A stretch of 48,428 nucleotides of DNA, taken from assembly GCA_000432735.1 (NCBI GenBank), contig FR887832.1, forward strand, positions 23,451-71,878, in the 5' to 3' direction. Source of the DNA: Bacteroides sp. CAG:443 (GTDB lineage: Bacteria > Bacteroidota > Bacteroidia > Bacteroidales > Bacteroidaceae). This document shows positions 1 to 8,425 of the stretch, one piece after another (positions within the stretch are counted from its first letter, which is position 1; each line of letters opens with the position of its first letter). The position numbers and the translations under genes were made by a program. The notes beneath the pieces were generated by a model. It saw only the letters and a program-made list of their open reading frames with translations, did no database searches and was not told where the DNA came from.

Positions 1-1740
1 AGTATGCGTGGAAAGAGTGAACTGGTGAAAGAACACTCGGCTAATCAGACGGGAAGCGGACTGGAACGTGATTATATTACTCAGTGGAGTTACGGCATCG
101 GGGAAACATTCTCGTTGCTTGTGCCTAACGTAAAGGGTGGAGCTTCTGTTCCTCTTTCACAGAACGAAACGGCAATGAAGAAAGCCGACCCGACTTACAT
201 GGGACTGTACAGCCAGATTGGTCAGTACTGGGGCGAACAGCCGGGTACATCGGGACCGGTCTATGTGGGAGCTTTCGTGATGTTCCTGTTCATTTTGGGC
301 TGCTTTATCGTAAAAGGTCCGATGAAATGGGCTTTGCTGGGCGGTACGCTGTTCTCTATTTTGCTGTCGTGGGGAAAGAACTTCATGGGACTGACCGATT
401 TCTTTATCGATTATATTCCAATGTACAATAAGTTCCGCGCGGTATCGTCTATTCTTGTCATTGCCGAATTTACGATTCCACTGCTGGCTATCATGGCATT
501 GAAGGAAGTGATTGACCGTCCTTCGCTGTTAAAGGAAAAAGCAAAAGCTTTCTATATCAGTCTGGGACTGACAGGCGGACTGTCGTTGTTGTTTGCCATT
601 GCTCCGCGGGTGTTCTTCCCGACCTATGTTTCGAGCATGGAGATGAGCGCTTTGCAAAACGCTATCCCGGCCGAGCAGCTTGCTCCTATACTGATGAATC
701 TGGAGGAGATGCGCGTAGCGATCTTTACATCTGATGCCTGGAGAAGCTTCTTTATCATCATCATCGGTGTAGCCTTGCTGTGGGCATATTGCGCCGGAAA
801 GCTGAAAGCAGGTTTTCTGGTAGCGGCTTTGGCTGTATTGTGTCTGGTAGATATGTGGAGCGTGAACAAGCGTTATCTGTACGACGGGCAGTTCGTGGCA
901 AAAGGTACCGAGATGCAGCCTTTCCTGAAGCCTTCGGAAACGGATAAGAAGATTCTGGAAGATAAGACACTCGACTATCGTGTACTGAATCTGGCAAGCA
1001 ATACTTTCAATGAAAACGAGACTTCGTACTGGCACAAGAGCATCGGAGGTTATCACGCTGCCAAATTGCGCCGTTATCAGGAAATGATAGAAGAACATAT
1101 ACAAGGTGAAATGGGTAATCTGTTTAAGGAGCTTCCTGCTGTAGGTGGCGATATGACACAGGTCGATCCTTCTCATTTCTCTGTATTGAATATGCTGAAT
1201 ACTCGTTACTTCATCTTCCCTCTTCAAGGAGGTTCTACCGTTCCTATTTACAATCCGTATGCGTTGGGCAATGCCTGGTTTGTAGATAAGGTACAGTATG
1301 TGAACAATGCGAATGAGGAGATAGAGGCTATCCATCATATCGATCCGGCAAAGGTAGCTGTCGTGGACAAGCGCTTTGCTGACGAAGTGAAAGATTCGGG
1401 TGCTGGAAAAGATAGTCTGAGTACCGTCGTGCTGAAGAGTTACGAGCCTAATGAACTGATTTATGAGGTTAACTCACAGAAGGGTGGAGTGGTCGTATTC
1501 TCTGAAATCTATTATCCGGGATGGGAGTCATACGTTGACGGAAAAGAAACTGTTCACGGACGTGCCGACTACATTCTCCGTGCGATGAATGTTCCGGCAG
1601 GAAAGCATACGGTACGTTTTGTTTTCGATCCGAGATCGCTGCATGTAACCGAAGCCATTGCTTTTGCCGCATTGGGTATACTGGCAGTGGTAGCTATCGT
1701 GGCCATCGTATTGCAACTGCGTAAGCACAAAGAAGCATAA
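1..1740 (+). CDS. YfhO-family polytopic membrane protein, 3' part (5' end outside window)
   Basis: The reading frame is open from base 1, so the gene is cut by the window edge and the first ATG at base 4 is internal. The visible 579 residues contain several hydrophobic segments (about residues 85-105, 107-125, 150-165, 185-205, 250-265, 270-285), then a soluble region with the pattern YYPGWESYVDG near residue 500, and a last membrane segment ending in a short basic tail. This pattern is typical of the C-terminal half of Bacteroidetes YfhO proteins. In Firmicutes, YfhO is a GT-C type protein that adds sugars to envelope polymers from lipid-linked donors; the same role here is inference. It is convergent with the M48-like gene and near a glycosyltransferase cluster. 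Family assignment is fairly sure, function is not. Confidence 0.8.
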   Translation, partial: SMRGKSELVKEHSANQTGSGLERDYITQWSYGIGETFSLLVPNVKGGASVPLSQNETAMKKADPTYMGLYSQIGQYWGEQPGTSGPVYVGAFVMFLFILGCFIVKGPMKWALLGGTLFSILLSWGKNFMGLTDFFIDYIPMYNKFRAVSSILVIAEFTIPLLAIMALKEVIDRPSLLKEKAKAFYISLGLTGGLSLLFAIAPRVFFPTYVSSMEMSALQNAIPAEQLAPILMNLEEMRVAIFTSDAWRSFFIIIIGVALLWAYCAGKLKAGFLVAALAVLCLVDMWSVNKRYLYDGQFVAKGTEMQPFLKPSETDKKILEDKTLDYRVLNLASNTFNENETSYWHKSIGGYHAAKLRRYQEMIEEHIQGEMGNLFKELPAVGGDMTQVDPSHFSVLNMLNTRYFIFPLQGGSTVPIYNPYALGNAWFVDKVQYVNNANEEIEAIHHIDPAKVAVVDKRFADEVKDSGAGKDSLSTVVLKSYEPNELIYEVNSQKGGVVVFSEIYYPGWESYVDGKETVHGRADYILRAMNVPAGKHTVRFVFDPRSLHVTEAIAFAALGILAVVAIVAIVLQLRKHKEA

Positions 1741-1767
1741 GGAAGATTCGGAAAAATCCGTTGCAAT

Positions 1768-1863
1768 CTTTCGAAAGAATTTGTACAAAAGAAAAAAACT
1801 TTTGTACAAAAAATAAGAAAACGTCAGGACATCTCATTCAAAATGTCCTGACGTTTTCTTATT
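1768..1863. repeat. Paired TTTGTACAAA palindromes plus 21-bp perfect hairpin (copy 1)
   Basis: Two copies of the palindrome TTTGTACAAA lie at 1780-1789 and 1801-1810, 21 bp centre to centre. They are preceded by the palindrome CTTTCGAAAG (1768-1777) and followed by a hairpin with arms 1812-1832 and 1843-1863. A second copy of the pair with identical spacing lies at 29810-29840. Both sites are between 3' ends of convergent genes. The function is unknown. Confidence 0.7.
1812..1863. terminator. Long perfect hairpin between convergent genes, probable bidirectional terminator
   Basis: The arms 1812-1832 and 1843-1863 pair perfectly over 21 bp around a 10-nt loop. The outer part of the stem is A/T-rich, giving a T-rich 3' arm on either strand. 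It sits between the ends of the YfhO gene (+) and the M48-like gene (-). The stem is longer than usual for an intrinsic terminator, so another role is possible. Confidence 0.6.
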
Positions 1864-1912
1864 ATATAACGAATTTTCTGTTTTCTCTCTGAAGGTTTCT
1901 TTTAGGGATCGG

Positions 1913-3448
1913 TTATAGGATATACAACTGTTTCAGCAGGGTATTTGCCCAATGATATTCTTTGGTAAGCCATTGTTCGTCGTCCTCGCTGTGAGGAGCT
2001 TGATGGATATCGTTCAATAACTTAATGTACTGGTTGACTTCGGTTACGGCATCCTTCTGCTTGTTGTCGCGGAGCAGTAAAAGAATTTTCTGTTTCGAGA
2101 TATTCACATCGGGAAATTCACTCATAGATTCTGCTTTTTCCAGCAGTTCCTTGCTTTCCCGATTGCTTTCTGCGGTATTGCTCTGCTTCATGATACATTT
2201 TGCCATAACCACATAATCGTCGGAACAAGCCATTTTGTTATCGATGTTCTTTTGAGCCAGCTTCATGGCCTGCATGTAATCTCTGTTGAACTCCATCATG
2301 GATGCAGAAAAGCTTACCAGGCCGCTGGTACGTTTCAGATAGATAGGATCTTTGGTTGTTTCCTTCAGCGGATAGTCTTTCTGCAACTTCTCCAATCTCT
2401 CTTCCAGACTGCTGTATATACCGTATTTTTCCAGTACGCTTTTATCTTTTATCTCGTCGTAATACTGGAGAATTTTGTTCTGAGCTGAGACCAGTGCAGT
2501 CGGATCTTTTTTCATGAACTGCATGAACTGGATAGCGGTATTGTCCGCCTCTTTTTCCTGTTGCTTGGAGTAATTCAGTCCCATCCGGTTGTAAATATCA
2601 TAGTTTACCAGTACCTGAACAATGTCGTTGGTTGTAAAGGCAGCCCCCGGAATGTAATTTTCGAATTTATTGTAAAGTGCAGCTTCTATGGCTGTGGTAG
2701 CAACATCGGCTACGGCACCCCAAAATGCTGCTCGGTTGGCACGACTTATGTTTTTATTGACAGTTATCACGGCGTGGTCGAGTACATAGTGTGCCATTTC
2801 TCTGGCAAGCATGCTGAATAACTCATCTTCCGTATCGAGCAGCGTAAGCAGTCCGCTTGAAACCAGCATACAGTTGTTGCTCAACATCACAATGTCTGGA
2901 TTCGGAGATTTCAGGATACGTACATAGGGCATTCCATATCGGTCGGCGATGAATTCTTTGGGAATCATGCTCAGCATAAGGCAGTGTACATAGTCTTCCA
3001 TGGCAGCATCCTCGTAAATCATATTAGCTCTTTCCAGCTCGTCGAGGTACGTATTGGCTTCATTCTCCATTTCTTTTCTCATGGTTTCCTGAAGTCCTTT
3101 ACTTTCGTAATACGTCACCAGTCCGGAATTGACTTGTTCCGACAGCCAGAAAGTTGTCGGATCGGTAGGAGTAAACTCCAGTCTGTCCATGTTGTTCAGC
3201 GCTACACCTTGTTGCCGCCCGTTGATAATCAGGACCGCTTGCCGGTAGTTGGGATCCGTTGGCTGATATTGAGTCAGTTTTACGAAGCGCTGGAGTGTGA
3301 ACGGAGTGCCTGCCTTGATGCTTCCAATATCATCTTTTACAATGCCTTTTATATAAATTGACGGACTGAGGCTCGTAATATGTTTCTGGGCGATCATTCC
3401 TGTGCATGCTGTACACAAGAAGAACAAAGTTAAAGCGAATTGTTTCAT
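1913..3448 (-). CDS. Exported M48-like (peptidase Ste24/BepA-type) protein with degenerate zinc motif
   Basis: I start the gene at the ATG at 3448, giving 511 residues, because it begins a signal peptide (MKQFALTLFFLCTACTGMIAQ); the open frame runs 18 codons further upstream with no such signal. An M48-like core lies around residues 170-320. The expected HEXXH zinc motif reads REMAH (Arg216, Glu217, His220), so the first zinc-binding His is replaced by Arg. The downstream motif EKEAD that normally supplies the third ligand is present. The C-terminal 150 residues are helical and TPR-like, as in BepA-type proteins. The N-terminal domain is not one I recognise. It follows the glycosyltransferase cluster on the same strand after 72 bp. 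Proteolytic activity is doubtful; a scaffold or chaperone role is possible. Confidence 0.7.
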   Translation of the reverse strand: MKQFALTLFFLCTACTGMIAQKHITSLSPSIYIKGIVKDDIGSIKAGTPFTLQRFVKLTQYQPTDPNYRQAVLIINGRQQGVALNNMDRLEFTPTDPTTFWLSEQVNSGLVTYYESKGLQETMRKEMENEANTYLDELERANMIYEDAAMEDYVHCLMLSMIPKEFIADRYGMPYVRILKSPNPDIVMLSNNCMLVSSGLLTLLDTEDELFSMLAREMAHYVLDHAVITVNKNISRANRAAFWGAVADVATTAIEAALYNKFENYIPGAAFTTNDIVQVLVNYDIYNRMGLNYSKQQEKEADNTAIQFMQFMKKDPTALVSAQNKILQYYDEIKDKSVLEKYGIYSSLEERLEKLQKDYPLKETTKDPIYLKRTSGLVSFSASMMEFNRDYMQAMKLAQKNIDNKMACSDDYVVMAKCIMKQSNTAESNRESKELLEKAESMSEFPDVNISKQKILLLLRDNKQKDAVTEVNQYIKLLNDIHQAPHSEDDEQWLTKEYHWANTLLKQLYIL

Positions 3449-3520
3449 TGTTCTATTTATTGATGGTTTCTGGTGTGCAATGTACCATCTTTTATCAGGC
3501 AATCCAATAAAATAGCGTTA

Positions 3521-4276
3521 TTATTTGTGAAGCAGCAGGCGTAATGCAAACCATAAGTGTCGCAGGATGGTTGAAAAATATCCGTAATGCTTGCACATGA
3601 TGCGGAAACGTTCTTTCAGCGAAGCCTTGTGGTTACGGGTTGTCATTCCTTCGTTCAGGTAATCGATCAGGGTGAGGTGGGTATTATGAAGTGTCTTGCT
3701 CTGCTTCATGATACGGATACACCAGTCGAAATCGGCAGAAAAGCGGTAATGCAGGTCGTAGTTTACCAGTCTGTCACGGCGGGCAAAAAAGGCCTGATGA
3801 CAAACCAGCATTCCTTCGCGGAAACTTTTCCATGTTAGTTGTTCGGGAGCAGAAAGGCGGCGCATCCGCAGGAAATGTCCTTCTTCATCAACGATGGCAG
3901 TTTCTCCATACATCACATCCGGAAATTCGTTGACGCCAGCCAGCGAATGTACCATCAGTTGCAGGGTATCATCCTCATGAAGTTCGTCGCCGGCATTCAG
4001 AAAACAGACATAATCTCCCGTTGCCAGTGCCATCCCCTTGTTCATGGCATCGTACAAGCCCTTATCAGGCTCACTCACGATGGTGTGGATGTGATCCTTG
4101 TAACGGTTGACTATTTCCATCGTCTTGTCGGTCGACTTACCGTCTACGATGATATATTCTACGTTTCTGTAAGTCTGGGTAATAACACTCTGAATAGTAT
4201 CTTCCAGAACGTTTTCGGCATTATAGGTTACAGTAATAATAGAAAACTTTGGATGCAGATGTGTAATGTTATGCAT
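3521..4276 (-). CDS. Family 2 glycosyltransferase (WcaE-like)
   Basis: This 251-residue protein has a GT-A fold N-terminus: FSIITVTYNA at the start of the first strand, VDGKSTDKT in the nucleotide-binding loop, and FLNAGDEL near residue 95, where family 2 enzymes carry the DxD-like metal site. The EPDKGLYDAMNKG stretch is characteristic of the WcaE-like group. The protein is short and has no membrane segment, so it probably acts on the cytoplasmic face on a lipid-linked acceptor. Its start overlaps the end of the upstream glycosyltransferase gene by 8 bp, which suggests translational coupling. It is the last gene of the cluster. The donor sugar cannot be read from sequence. Confidence 0.88.
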   Translation of the reverse strand: MHNITHLHPKFSIITVTYNAENVLEDTIQSVITQTYRNVEYIIVDGKSTDKTMEIVNRYKDHIHTIVSEPDKGLYDAMNKGMALATGDYVCFLNAGDELHEDDTLQLMVHSLAGVNEFPDVMYGETAIVDEEGHFLRMRRLSAPEQLTWKSFREGMLVCHQAFFARRDRLVNYDLHYRFSADFDWCIRIMKQSKTLHNTHLTLIDYLNEGMTTRNHKASLKERFRIMCKHYGYFSTILRHLWFALRLLLHK

Positions 4277-5531
4277 TTTCCCCTGTGATGTGATTATAAA
4301 TCTTTATATATTTCATGGCAACATTCTGTTCGGAATAGGTCTCTACCGCTTTTCGGCGGGCTTCTTCGCTGAGGCTGGCGTAGTCTCCTTCGTTCAGCGA
4401 CCAGCATATACCGTTGGCAAGATCTTCCGACGATTTGTATTGTGCTACGTATCCGTTGTGCAGATGATCGATCATTTGCGGAATACCGCCGATGTTGAAG
4501 CCTACACACGGTACTCCGCATGACATCGCTTCTACAATGGTATTCGGCAGATTCTCCTGCAACGATGGAGTGACAAACAGATCGACTGCATTATAAATGT
4601 TTACCAATTCTTTTTCATTGCCTACATAATTCAGACAGTAGATAGGGAAGGGGAAGAGGTCGGCATATTGCTGCGATTCTTTTCCTACTACTACAACTGC
4701 CAGTGAACTGCAAAAATCCGGATGCTGCTGTTGGATGAGTTTACATGCTTCTACCAGATAGTCTATGCCCTTTTTCGGGTCGGTTATCTTCATGGAACTG
4801 AACAGAAGCAGTTTCTTGTCGGTAGGCAGGTTCAGGCTGTTGCGCACCTGTGTTTTGTTCAGCGGACGGAACAGGTTGGTGTTGATGGGATTCGGGATAT
4901 TGGTTACGGTATGTCCCAGTGCCAGCACACTGTGCTTGGCCAGTCCTTCGAGCCATCGGCTGCATGCAACGAATGTGATGTTAGCCTTCTTGTATAGTTT
5001 TTGTTTTTTCAGAAAAATCCGATACGACAAGTCGTGCTTGTAGCCTTTGTACAGCAACGGGCATGTATTACATTGCGTCCGATACTTGGTACAGTCTTGT
5101 GCGTGATGGCAGATACCAGTAATGGGCCACATATCGTGCATGGTCCATACGATTGGTTTTCCTGAATCGATTATTTTCTGTATGTCCTTCAGGGAGAGCA
5201 TTCCTTGATTGATCCAGTGCAGATGTATCACATCGGCCTGCTGAAATTCCGGCAGAGAGGTTATGTCTGTTCCCATATTGGCAATGTCGACGGCAAAGAG
5301 ATTGTGTTTCTTGAAATGGTTGGCTTTCCAGATCACTACACGTTCCCATACGAATTGCCAGATGTGTCTCCACGACTTTTTCAGCGGTACTACGGTAACC
5401 TGATCGGTTTGTTTGTCGCGTACCAGCATCTTGGCCTTTATGCCTTGTCCTTTCAGCGCTTCCATTAAGCGGTTTGCCGCTATTGCCGCCCCTCCGATTC
5501 GCTCGGAAGTATTGATGATTAATACTCTCAT
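4269..5531 (-). CDS. Family 4 (GT-B) glycosyltransferase
   Basis: The start at 5531 gives 420 residues beginning MRVLIINTSERIGGAA, the usual first strand and glycine loop of GT4 enzymes. A longer frame reaches 5594, but the additional residues are acidic and polar and overlap the previous gene. The C-terminal half carries the donor-binding signature of retaining GT4 enzymes (LQENLPNTIVEAMSCGVPCV, around residue 340). The middle contains a Cys/His-rich stretch (GICHHAQDCTKYRTQCNTC), seen in a subgroup of Bacteroidetes GT4 proteins and perhaps metal binding. It is predicted cytoplasmic and transfers a sugar from a nucleotide donor. It lies 52 bp after the upstream gene and overlaps the downstream gene. 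Confidence 0.87.
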   Translation of the reverse strand: MRVLIINTSERIGGAAIAANRLMEALKGQGIKAKMLVRDKQTDQVTVVPLKKSWRHIWQFVWERVVIWKANHFKKHNLFAVDIANMGTDITSLPEFQQADVIHLHWINQGMLSLKDIQKIIDSGKPIVWTMHDMWPITGICHHAQDCTKYRTQCNTCPLLYKGYKHDLSYRIFLKKQKLYKKANITFVACSRWLEGLAKHSVLALGHTVTNIPNPINTNLFRPLNKTQVRNSLNLPTDKKLLLFSSMKITDPKKGIDYLVEACKLIQQQHPDFCSSLAVVVVGKESQQYADLFPFPIYCLNYVGNEKELVNIYNAVDLFVTPSLQENLPNTIVEAMSCGVPCVGFNIGGIPQMIDHLHNGYVAQYKSSEDLANGICWSLNEGDYASLSEEARRKAVETYSEQNVAMKYIKIYNHITGENA

Positions 5532-5583
5532 TGCTTCCTGAATTTTGTGCAAAGGTAATTCATTTTCTTTTTCCTTGTCTGTA

Positions 5584-6495
5584 TCAGGCGCCAAAATCTC
5601 CCTTCAGGGTGCGCTTGATGCGGCGAATGGCTTTTGCCCAGAAACAATTGGTGCGGTGATAGTATTTTTCGAAGACTCTTCGTGCTGCCTTGTTCTCTTC
5701 TATGGGAGAAATAAGTTTGACGGGAAGAGGTTGTTGCCACAGGGTAGAGTCGTATAGGCCGCCTCCGCCGCAGTTGGTTCCGCTTCCATCGAATCCAGTG
5801 TTCTGAATCAGCGATTTTCCCACGTTCAACGATAAGATGTCGGCAAGGAACAGGCTGGCATTCCAGCGGATAGCCCATGAATTGTTTTGTCCGGCGATTT
5901 GTCGGCGTAACATCCGGGTAAAAGGATAGTTACCGTTGAAGTCAAAATATCGTGTGAGCTTACGCTTTTCCAGTTGGGCAAGCAGTTCTTTTCCATCGGG
6001 ATTAAAATGTTGCCATGCACGCTTCCAGGTTCCCCATCCCCAGCTTCCCGTCCATTTGATGAGGAAGGTGTCGGGTAGTGAGGCGTCCTTAGTAAAGTCG
6101 CAGGCTTGGATGTGACCGACTCGCTGTTCATCCTGATAAGTTTCCAACGCATCGTTCATGAACTTCAGGAAATAAGGAGCAACTATCAGGTCGTCTTCCA
6201 GTACGATGACTCTTCCAAATTCGTTGACTTGCGTTGTTACACCGTCGATGATGTTGCGGGCAAGTCCCCAGTTGGACTCACGTTCGATGATGGTAATACT
6301 CTTAAATCCGCTGATGCTGTGTATATAGCGGCGTACTTCCTGTACGGCAGCATCATTGTCGGGAGTTTTACTTTGATCGGCGTAAATAAACAGTGGACTT
6401 TCGGCTGCTTCCTGATTGCGAAGCAGTGAAGAAACAACCTGACGGGTATGTTCCGGTCGGTTGTAGACGAATAACAGAATGGGTGCGTATGTCAT
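5584..6495 (-). CDS. GNT-I-like/GT2 glycosyltransferase
   Basis: This 303-residue protein starts PILLFVYNRPEHTRQVV, and the acidic metal motif is VLEDDLIVAPYFLKFM near residue 100, as in GNT-I-type (GT13-like) bacterial sugar transferases. The stretch TGSWGWGTWKRAW near residue 150 is a common acceptor-side signature in this group. There is no signal peptide or membrane span. It starts 3 bp after the stop of the upstream glycosyltransferase gene, so the two are surely co-transcribed. Members of this group occur in many Bacteroidetes surface-glycan loci. Substrate is unknown. Confidence 0.82.
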   Translation of the reverse strand: MTYAPILLFVYNRPEHTRQVVSSLLRNQEAAESPLFIYADQSKTPDNDAAVQEVRRYIHSISGFKSITIIERESNWGLARNIIDGVTTQVNEFGRVIVLEDDLIVAPYFLKFMNDALETYQDEQRVGHIQACDFTKDASLPDTFLIKWTGSWGWGTWKRAWQHFNPDGKELLAQLEKRKLTRYFDFNGNYPFTRMLRRQIAGQNNSWAIRWNASLFLADILSLNVGKSLIQNTGFDGSGTNCGGGGLYDSTLWQQPLPVKLISPIEENKAARRVFEKYYHRTNCFWAKAIRRIKRTLKGDFGA

Positions 6496-6498
6496 GGT

Positions 6499-7392
6499 TT
6501 ATAGATAACTGGCGTAATTTTGTTTGGTTTGCTTACGGACTTGTATCACCGCCTTACTTTGTGCAAGTAAGGTGGCAACTATAGAGATATATCCCTTGGC
6601 ATATTTGAGGTTGCCTCTCGAGAGAGATAGAATCAGTTTTTTGATTCCTGCCAAGATACCATAGGCAAACGCTTGGGTGAAACGATAATTGATGTTGGCA
6701 TATTCGGAAAGTAGATAGACACGTTCTGCCCGACAAAACCCTTCAAAAGATACTTTACGGAACTCACGGTCGTGACAGCCGTATACGGTCGGTAAATAAC
6801 CTATCTTATACTGGTGGAAATGCAGGCGGTTGACGTAATCTTTATCTTCTCCATAGTGGTAAAATAGAGGAGAAAATCCTCCTACCTTACGCAATGTACT
6901 GACTGGAATAAACCAGAAAGCTGCATTGATAAACGGACAAGCTATCGGATCTTGTTCGTCGGACAGATTCTTGATACTTGCAAGGCGGGCATAGGATGCA
7001 AACCCCTTATCCAGCTCTTTCCCGCTTCCGTTTAAATGTACGGGAGAAAGAATACCGAATTCCGGATGGCGCACAGCTTGAGCGGCAAGTACAGCCAGTG
7101 TATCATTTCCTATCCAGGCATCCTGATTCAGCAGAAAGACAGCATCATAGCCTTCTTTCATGGCAATCTGCATTCCGATATTATTGGCTCTGCCAAAGCC
7201 CAAATTTGCGCTGTTTGCAATCAGTCGGACCTGAGGATATTCCTTTTGGATAATTTCTACGGTCCGGTCTTTCGAACAGTTGTCTATTACGAGGATATCC
7301 GTAGGATGAGATGAGGCTTTCAAGCTATTCAGGCATCGGCTTATCCACTTTTCGAAATTATATGAAACAATGATTGTCAAGATTTTCATCAT
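6499..7392 (-). CDS. Family 2 glycosyltransferase (rhamnosyltransferase/WbbL-like)
   Basis: This is a 297-residue GT-A protein. The N-terminus reads ILTIIVSYNFEKWISRCLNSL, followed by VIDNCSKDRT, then NSANLGFGRANNIG and the LLNQDAW motif near residue 105. NLGFGxxxN together with NQD is the hallmark of the WbbL/rhamnosyltransferase-like branch of GT2, though donor specificity cannot be assigned from it. The first methionine is doubled (MMK), so the start could be one codon later. It lies 22 bp downstream of the preceding gene and 3 bp upstream of the next, inside the single-direction cluster. Confidence 0.87.
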   Translation of the reverse strand: MMKILTIIVSYNFEKWISRCLNSLKASSHPTDILVIDNCSKDRTVEIIQKEYPQVRLIANSANLGFGRANNIGMQIAMKEGYDAVFLLNQDAWIGNDTLAVLAAQAVRHPEFGILSPVHLNGSGKELDKGFASYARLASIKNLSDEQDPIACPFINAAFWFIPVSTLRKVGGFSPLFYHYGEDKDYVNRLHFHQYKIGYLPTVYGCHDREFRKVSFEGFCRAERVYLLSEYANINYRFTQAFAYGILAGIKKLILSLSRGNLKYAKGYISIVATLLAQSKAVIQVRKQTKQNYASYL

Positions 7393-7414
7393 ACCAGTTG
7401 TTTGTCGTGAGCAA

Positions 7415-8422
7415 TTATTTCAATTTCATCCACAAGGTAGTGAGGCGGTCTTTCACTCTCTTGTGCAGGCTGATATGAGGAATACCCGTATATCTTCCTG
7501 CTTTTTTCCAGAAATCGGTTTCGTCGGTTATTTCTCCTCCATCCTTTTCGATTAACTTGTACAAATAATACAACCCGCGCTTCTTTTCATACGGTAAGTG
7601 CCATACCGGATAGTTTTCATCACCCGGTTGCACATTGTTGAAATGAGGAGTAGTCCACATGCGCTTCACATACCGGTTGGCTGTCGTATTGCGTATTTGT
7701 AAATGTTCGGCAAGCAGACTCAGTAAATGAGCTTCCTCATTTAACTTGAATGGATGTTGCTTTCCATACTCCAGGTTGAAAGCCCACAGTTCTGGAAATG
7801 CAATATTGATTTTACTGATTACATCTTTTCGTAAGGCAACAAATTCACCTCCGTAGTAAGTCATGGAACCTTTTACCTCTTTTCCGTAACAGGCTCGGTA
7901 CACTTCTTCCATTTGAGGAAGTGTAATGCCGTTGATGGAGTATTTTCTGTCGGTAATGAATTCATAAAGAGCACTTCCATTCTTGCGGACAGCCTCAAAT
8001 AAGGTATCGAGAGAGGTATGGCACAGACAATCGGCATCGCTGATCAGTAAGGTGTCATTTTCTTGCATACGGGTGTCCATATACTTTAAGATGTCGTATA
8101 GATAGAACTGGTTCTGCCATGCCGGGTACCAGTCTTTGGGAGGCTTGCACGTATAGGGTAACGTAATTACCTCTACGTCCAGTTTACAGAACAACCGAGT
8201 AAGGTAATCGGGCAAATCTTCTTTTGTCAGATTCGTAAAGAAAATAAATTTTGCTTCCGGATTATAATACTTGAACGTTACGAAGAAAGGCACTTGTATC
8301 TGCATGTAAATGGAATGTACAAGCGAAGAGTTTCCTTTCTGTCCCAGCTGAGGATAGAAACTGGCTTCCTCTTTCGATTCTTTATAGAACCAGGTTGTTA
8401 TGTAATTGACGGATGTCTGCAT
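7415..8422 (-). CDS. Putative GT-A-fold glycosyltransferase of unrecognised family
   Basis: I do not recognise a named family for this 335-residue protein. It has no signal peptide or membrane segment. Features consistent with a nucleotide-sugar transferase are an ISDADC segment near residue 128 (DxD-like after a hydrophobic strand), a preceding segment describing a full helix-strand unit, and YYGGEFVALRKDV near residue 190, similar to the acceptor loop of GT8-like and related GT-A enzymes. The N-terminus (YITTWFYKESKEE) is unlike GT2 enzymes. It lies between two GT2 genes with gaps of 3 bp and 22 bp. I infer a glycosyltransferase role largely from context and the DxD. Confidence 0.6.
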   Translation of the reverse strand: MQTSVNYITTWFYKESKEEASFYPQLGQKGNSSLVHSIYMQIQVPFFVTFKYYNPEAKFIFFTNLTKEDLPDYLTRLFCKLDVEVITLPYTCKPPKDWYPAWQNQFYLYDILKYMDTRMQENDTLLISDADCLCHTSLDTLFEAVRKNGSALYEFITDRKYSINGITLPQMEEVYRACYGKEVKGSMTYYGGEFVALRKDVISKINIAFPELWAFNLEYGKQHPFKLNEEAHLLSLLAEHLQIRNTTANRYVKRMWTTPHFNNVQPGDENYPVWHLPYEKKRGLYYLYKLIEKDGGEITDETDFWKKAGRYTGIPHISLHKRVKDRLTTLWMKLK

Positions 8423-8425
8423 AAA

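Noticed and set aside
529..1338. 269-codon minus-strand open frame opposite the YfhO gene
   Set aside because: It lies wholly antisense to a clear membrane protein gene, has no recognisable domain, and its composition is that of a shadow frame.
7545..7560. Another TTGTACAAA match as a third copy of the palindrome element
   Set aside because: It is single, inside a coding frame, and lacks a partner 21 bp away.
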